This document shows positions 1-5,381 of a stretch of 5,381 nt of DNA, in pieces (the first letter of the stretch is position 1; each line of letters starts with the position of its first letter). Source of the DNA: Burkholderiales bacterium (GTDB taxonomy: Bacteria > Pseudomonadota > Gammaproteobacteria > Burkholderiales > Casimicrobiaceae). Made by a program: the position numbers and the translations under genes. Location of the stretch: assembly GCA_031277445.1 (NCBI GenBank), contig JAITMH010000005.1:1-5381 (forward strand), in the 5' to 3' direction. The notes beneath the pieces were generated by a model. The model was not told where the DNA came from and ran no database searches. It saw only the letters and a program-made list of their open reading frames with translations.

Positions 1-497
1 GGCATGTCGCCATCAAAGTCCATGAAGCAAAACTTGAGGAACGCAATTTGCGCGTTGCGGCCACCGTTGTCCATCAACGTCTCAAAATAAGCAATTTTGT
101 CGAGGGGGCGCCGGTTGAAATTCGGAATCGGATTGCCGGTGCTGGCAGCGTAGTTATTCATATAGAGTTCGGTGAACCCCGTGGCGGAGGGCTGTCCACC
201 GGACGTAACGCCATTAGTGATAGAGAGGGTCGCTGCAACGGATCTGAGGCCGTCCACGATGTTGCCTCCCACGGAGTTATGGACAAAGAAAACCGATCTG
301 CTGTTAAGCGCGGCCACATCTGCGGGAGTGAACGTGGTTTGAGTCCACGGGGTACCGCTCTGCGCCTGCGCGGACAGGCTGAATACCGACAGGAGCATCA
401 GCGCACAAAAGGGCGCAAGGAAGAAACGCCGGAGAGAAAAGCGCTTGAGCGACGTCGCGGTTGTTTTGGATGAGGGAGTAAAAGTAGTGGCAAACAT
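1..497 (-). CDS. Exported SGNH/GDSL-like protein of unknown function, 5' part only
   Basis: Translating the minus strand from the ATG at 497-495 gives 165 codons without a stop, running off the left edge, so the C-terminus is missing. The start is supported by an AGGAA Shine-Dalgarno sequence (minus strand, 510-506) 8 nt upstream. An in-frame ATG at 578 has no stop before 497, but a start there would put about 27 extra residues ahead of the signal peptide. Residues 1-24 are a long polar n-region ending in RR. A hydrophobic stretch (about 25-42) and an AQA signal peptidase I-type site near residue 45 follow, so the product should be periplasmic or secreted. R23-R24-F-F-L resembles a twin-arginine motif. 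Mature-part landmarks are SVFFVHNSVGGNIVDGL (68-84), a PLDKIAYFETLMDNG segment (131-145) and IAFLKFCFMDFDGD (151-164). I recall similar blocks (FGHQSVGxNI, KFCYVD) in uncharacterised secreted proteins labelled SGNH/GDSL hydrolase. The reaction and substrate are unknown. Reality of the gene is likely; family assignment is moderate. Confidence 0.75.
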   Translation of the reverse strand, partial: MFATTFTPSSKTTATSLKRFSLRRFFLAPFCALMLLSVFSLSAQAQSGTPWTQTTFTPADVAALNSRSVFFVHNSVGGNIVDGLRSVAATLSITNGVTSGGQPSATGFTELYMNNYAASTGNPIPNFNRRPLDKIAYFETLMDNGGRNAQIAFLKFCFMDFDGDM

Positions 498-901
498 GAT
501 GTTTATTCCTGAAGAAAACGGGTGATGACGATAAATGTTCAGGTTCGTCAATTCATGCGTCGATGCGTTATCCGGCATCCGCTTAGTCAACATTTTGTAA
601 TGGTTTATCCCGCCTAATTGGTTTGTTACAAAAAACCGAGAAGGGTTTCTTCGTTTTGTGCGTTTTTTAATACAAGTTTTTCGGACGGGTGTGCGAATGG
701 GCAAAAGCGTGAACAGGTCAGTACCGGGTTAGCACCGGCACTCTTGAGGCGCTTGCTTTATCTCCGTTTTCAGAGGACAATACTCCGTTTTCCGGTGCTA
801 CGAGGTAATGCCGGATGGTTTGATGGTTTTTGCATGGCGTTTGCATGCGGCTCGATGGTTAACGGGCTTTAATGAGTGAAGACCCGCGGAAAGGATAATT
901 G
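498..901. other. Divergent intergenic region with repeat-rich putative rpmE leader
   Basis: No convincing coding gene lies between the minus-strand exported-protein gene and rpmE. The stretch 498-720 is AT-richer than the flanking genes and should hold the promoter of the minus-strand gene, but I could not find a well-spaced -35/-10 pair there. The stretch 720-860 contains several short repeats. There is a 9-bp perfect inverted repeat (TAGCACCGG at 730-738, CCGGTGCTA at 792-800). A 10-bp direct repeat, CTCCGTTTTC, lies at 762-771 and 783-792. An 8-bp tandem duplication, GATGGTTT, spans 814-829, and GATGGTT recurs at 854-860. A small GCATG/CATGC hairpin spans 832-848. The position just upstream of a ribosomal-protein gene fits an mRNA leader. 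That role is inferred. Confidence 0.5.
753..781 (+). promoter_or_regulatory. Weak candidate sigma-70 promoter for rpmE
   Basis: A TTGCTT hexamer (753-758) and a GACAAT hexamer (776-781) are separated by 17 nt, the optimal spacing. Each matches the consensus at only some positions. If used, transcription would start near 788 and leave an rpmE leader of roughly 110 nt. This start would cut through the inverted repeat at 730-738/792-800, so either the promoter or the RNA reading of that repeat is wrong, or the repeat acts as DNA. Low confidence. Confidence 0.2.
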
Positions 902-1129
902 ATGAAAACCGATATTCACCCGAAATACAATGAGATTGAAGTGACGTGCAGTTGCGGCAACACGTTCAAGACGTGTTCGACGCTGGGGCGTTCGTTGCAT
1001 ATCGAAGTCTGCTCGAATTGCCATCCGTTTTATACGGGCAAGCAGAAGATTGTGGACACCGCTGGTCGCGTCGAGAAATTCCGCCAGCGTTACGGCAACA
1101 AGCGGACGTCTGTTGCTGTCGCGCCCTGA
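902..1129 (+). CDS. rpmE: 50S ribosomal protein L31 (zinc-binding type)
   Basis: This encodes 75 residues, the usual length of bacterial L31, beginning [22 protein letters not shown], which is diagnostic of the family. L31 sits on the large subunit at the central protuberance and helps form an intersubunit bridge. The four zinc ligands of the C+ form are all present: C16 and C18 (CSC), then C37 and C40 (CSNC). This is therefore the zinc-loaded paralogue, not the zinc-independent type induced under zinc starvation. The family motif HPFYTGKQ is at 41-48, and the basic tail ([13 protein letters not shown]) contacts rRNA. ATG 902 is preferred over the TTG at 899 because AAGGA (891-895) lies 6 nt upstream of it and the protein then starts exactly as family members do. 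The gene appears monocistronic: a strong terminator follows 53 bp after the stop. In many relatives rpmE lies next to rho; rho is not visible here. Confidence 0.97.
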   Translation: MKTDIHPKYNEIEVTCSCGNTFKTCSTLGRSLHIEVCSNCHPFYTGKQKIVDTAGRVEKFRQRYGNKRTSVAVAP

Positions 1130-1182
1130 GCCGCAGAAGGAAAACTGCGGGAAACGGCGCGAAACAACGCGGAATGACGATG

Positions 1183-1208
1183 AAAAGGCAGCCGGTGCTG
1201 CCTTTTTT
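1183..1208 (+). terminator. Rho-independent terminator of rpmE
   Basis: A 10-bp perfect stem pairs AAAAGGCAGC (1183-1192) with GCTGCCTTTT (1197-1206) around a CGGT tetraloop, and the T-run continues to 1208. The A-tract before and T-tract after mean the hairpin could also work on the opposite strand. It lies 53 bp after the rpmE stop and separates rpmE from the downstream operon. Confidence 0.92.
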
Positions 1209-1224
1209 CGTTCCGGTTTCTCTT

Positions 1225-1230
1225 TATAAT
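1225..1230 (+). promoter_or_regulatory. Candidate -10 box of the glycosyltransferase-obgE-proB operon
   Basis: A perfect TATAAT lies in the only gap upstream of the operon, just after the rpmE terminator. The sequence 16-18 nt upstream is the T-run of the terminator (about 1201-1208), a poor match to TTGACA, so the promoter may be weak or activator-dependent. A 6-bp inverted repeat (CGTTCC 1209-1214, GGAACG 1233-1238) brackets the box. The expected transcription start is near 1237, giving a leader of about 150 nt that includes the palindromic repeat. Confidence 0.4.
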
Positions 1231-1290
1231 CGGGAACGTGTGAGCCGACTCTGAGTGACCCGGATATCTGATGTTTCAGCCGATGGAAAG

Positions 1291-1377
1291 CCCCCTCTCC
1301 CCTGCCCCTCTCCCACAAGGGGAGAGGGGAATAAGTGTCTCCCCTACCCCACTCCCACAAGGAGATAGGGAAATTGA
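1291..1377. repeat. Two tandem 42-bp copies of a CCCTCTCCC-type palindromic intergenic repeat
   Basis: The 25 bases at 1296-1320 recur at 1338-1362 with two differences, giving a 42-bp period. In copy 1 the right arm GGGGAGAGGGG (1319-1329) is an exact complement of CCCCTCTCCCC (1292-1302, 11 bp). Its last 10 bases also complement CCCCTCTCCC (1305-1314), so two alternative hairpins compete. In copy 2 the right arm has changed to GGAGATAGGG and only short stems remain, so it looks like a decayed copy. I recall very similar CCCTCTCCC...ACAAGGGGAGAGGG units scattered between genes in many proteobacteria; the family has no function I can name. The element ends within 15 bp of the next start codon and would be transcribed into the operon leader. 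Confidence 0.85.
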
Positions 1378-1389
1378 TGCCTGACCGCC

Positions 1390-5353
<3,964 letters not shown>

Positions 5354-5381
5354 TCAGGAATCAGAGGTCAGGAATCAGGAA
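5354..5381 (+). repeat. Heptanucleotide tandem repeat, start of an array cut by the window edge
   Basis: Directly after the proB stop come four 7-bp units: TCAGGAA (5354-5360), TCAGAGG (5361-5367), TCAGGAA (5368-5374) and TCAGGAA (5375-5381). Units 1, 3 and 4 are identical. The array reaches the last base of the window, so its full length is unknown. The period is not a multiple of three and it lies outside a gene. No terminator for the operon is visible before the edge. Confidence 0.85.

Noticed and set aside
48..473. 141-codon plus-strand reading frame at the left end
   Set aside because: It is antisense to the minus-strand gene, which has a signal peptide, a ribosome binding site and recognisable blocks; the plus-strand product has none of these.
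573..590. TTGACT on the minus strand followed by GATAAC as a promoter for the exported-protein gene
   Set aside because: The hexamers are only about 12 nt apart, too close for a sigma-70 promoter.
633..648. AAACC/GGTTT mini-hairpin as a terminator
   Set aside because: The stem is only 5 bp and AT-rich, and no gene ends upstream of it.
618..872. 84-codon plus-strand reading frame between the exported-protein gene and rpmE
   Set aside because: It opens with TTG, has no Shine-Dalgarno sequence, matches no family I know, and spans the short direct repeats, which it translates into an unremarkable mix of residues.
1291..1377. Start of a CRISPR array
   Set aside because: There are only two imperfect units directly abutting, with no spacers and no cas genes nearby.

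Overview
The window looks like an ordinary chromosomal stretch of a Gram-negative proteobacterium. It is moderately GC-rich. The ObgE and ProB sequences, including an acidic C-terminal tail on ObgE and a PUA domain on ProB, and the obgE-proB gene order fit Betaproteobacteria best. That placement comes from recalled family features, not from a search.

Layout, left to right. (1) Positions 1-497, minus strand: the 5' part of a gene for an exported protein that runs off the left edge. It has a long signal peptide with a twin-arginine-like RRFFL motif, then an F-V-H-N-S-V-G-G-N block that I recall from uncharacterised SGNH/GDSL-like secreted proteins. (2) Positions 498-901: a divergent gap of about 400 bp with no convincing gene. 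Its right half is rich in short direct and inverted repeats and could hold the promoter and leader of rpmE. (3) Positions 902-1129: rpmE, ribosomal protein L31 of the zinc-binding type, followed by a strong intrinsic terminator. (4) Positions 1209-1389: a consensus -10 box and two tandem 42-bp copies of a CCCTCTCCC/GGGAGAGGG palindromic repeat. (5) Positions 1390-5353: a tightly packed three-gene operon of a polytopic GT-C (ArnT/PMT-like) glycosyltransferase, the ribosome-assembly GTPase obgE, and glutamate 5-kinase proB. Both junctions are 4-base overlaps (GTGA, then ATGA), which suggests translational coupling. (6) Positions 5354-5381: the start of a heptanucleotide tandem repeat (TCAGGAA type) that runs to the right edge.

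The three operon genes do not share a pathway. ObgE acts in 50S ribosome maturation and growth control, ProB commits glutamate to proline synthesis, and the membrane protein probably moves a sugar from a polyprenyl carrier onto a periplasmic acceptor. Their link appears to be shared expression only. I see no strong evidence of a new defence, mobile or RNA-guided system. The points most worth a second look are the structured rpmE upstream region, the exported SGNH-like protein, the position of the glycosyltransferase upstream of obgE, the unusual motif and weak ribosome binding site of that gene, and the two repeat families.
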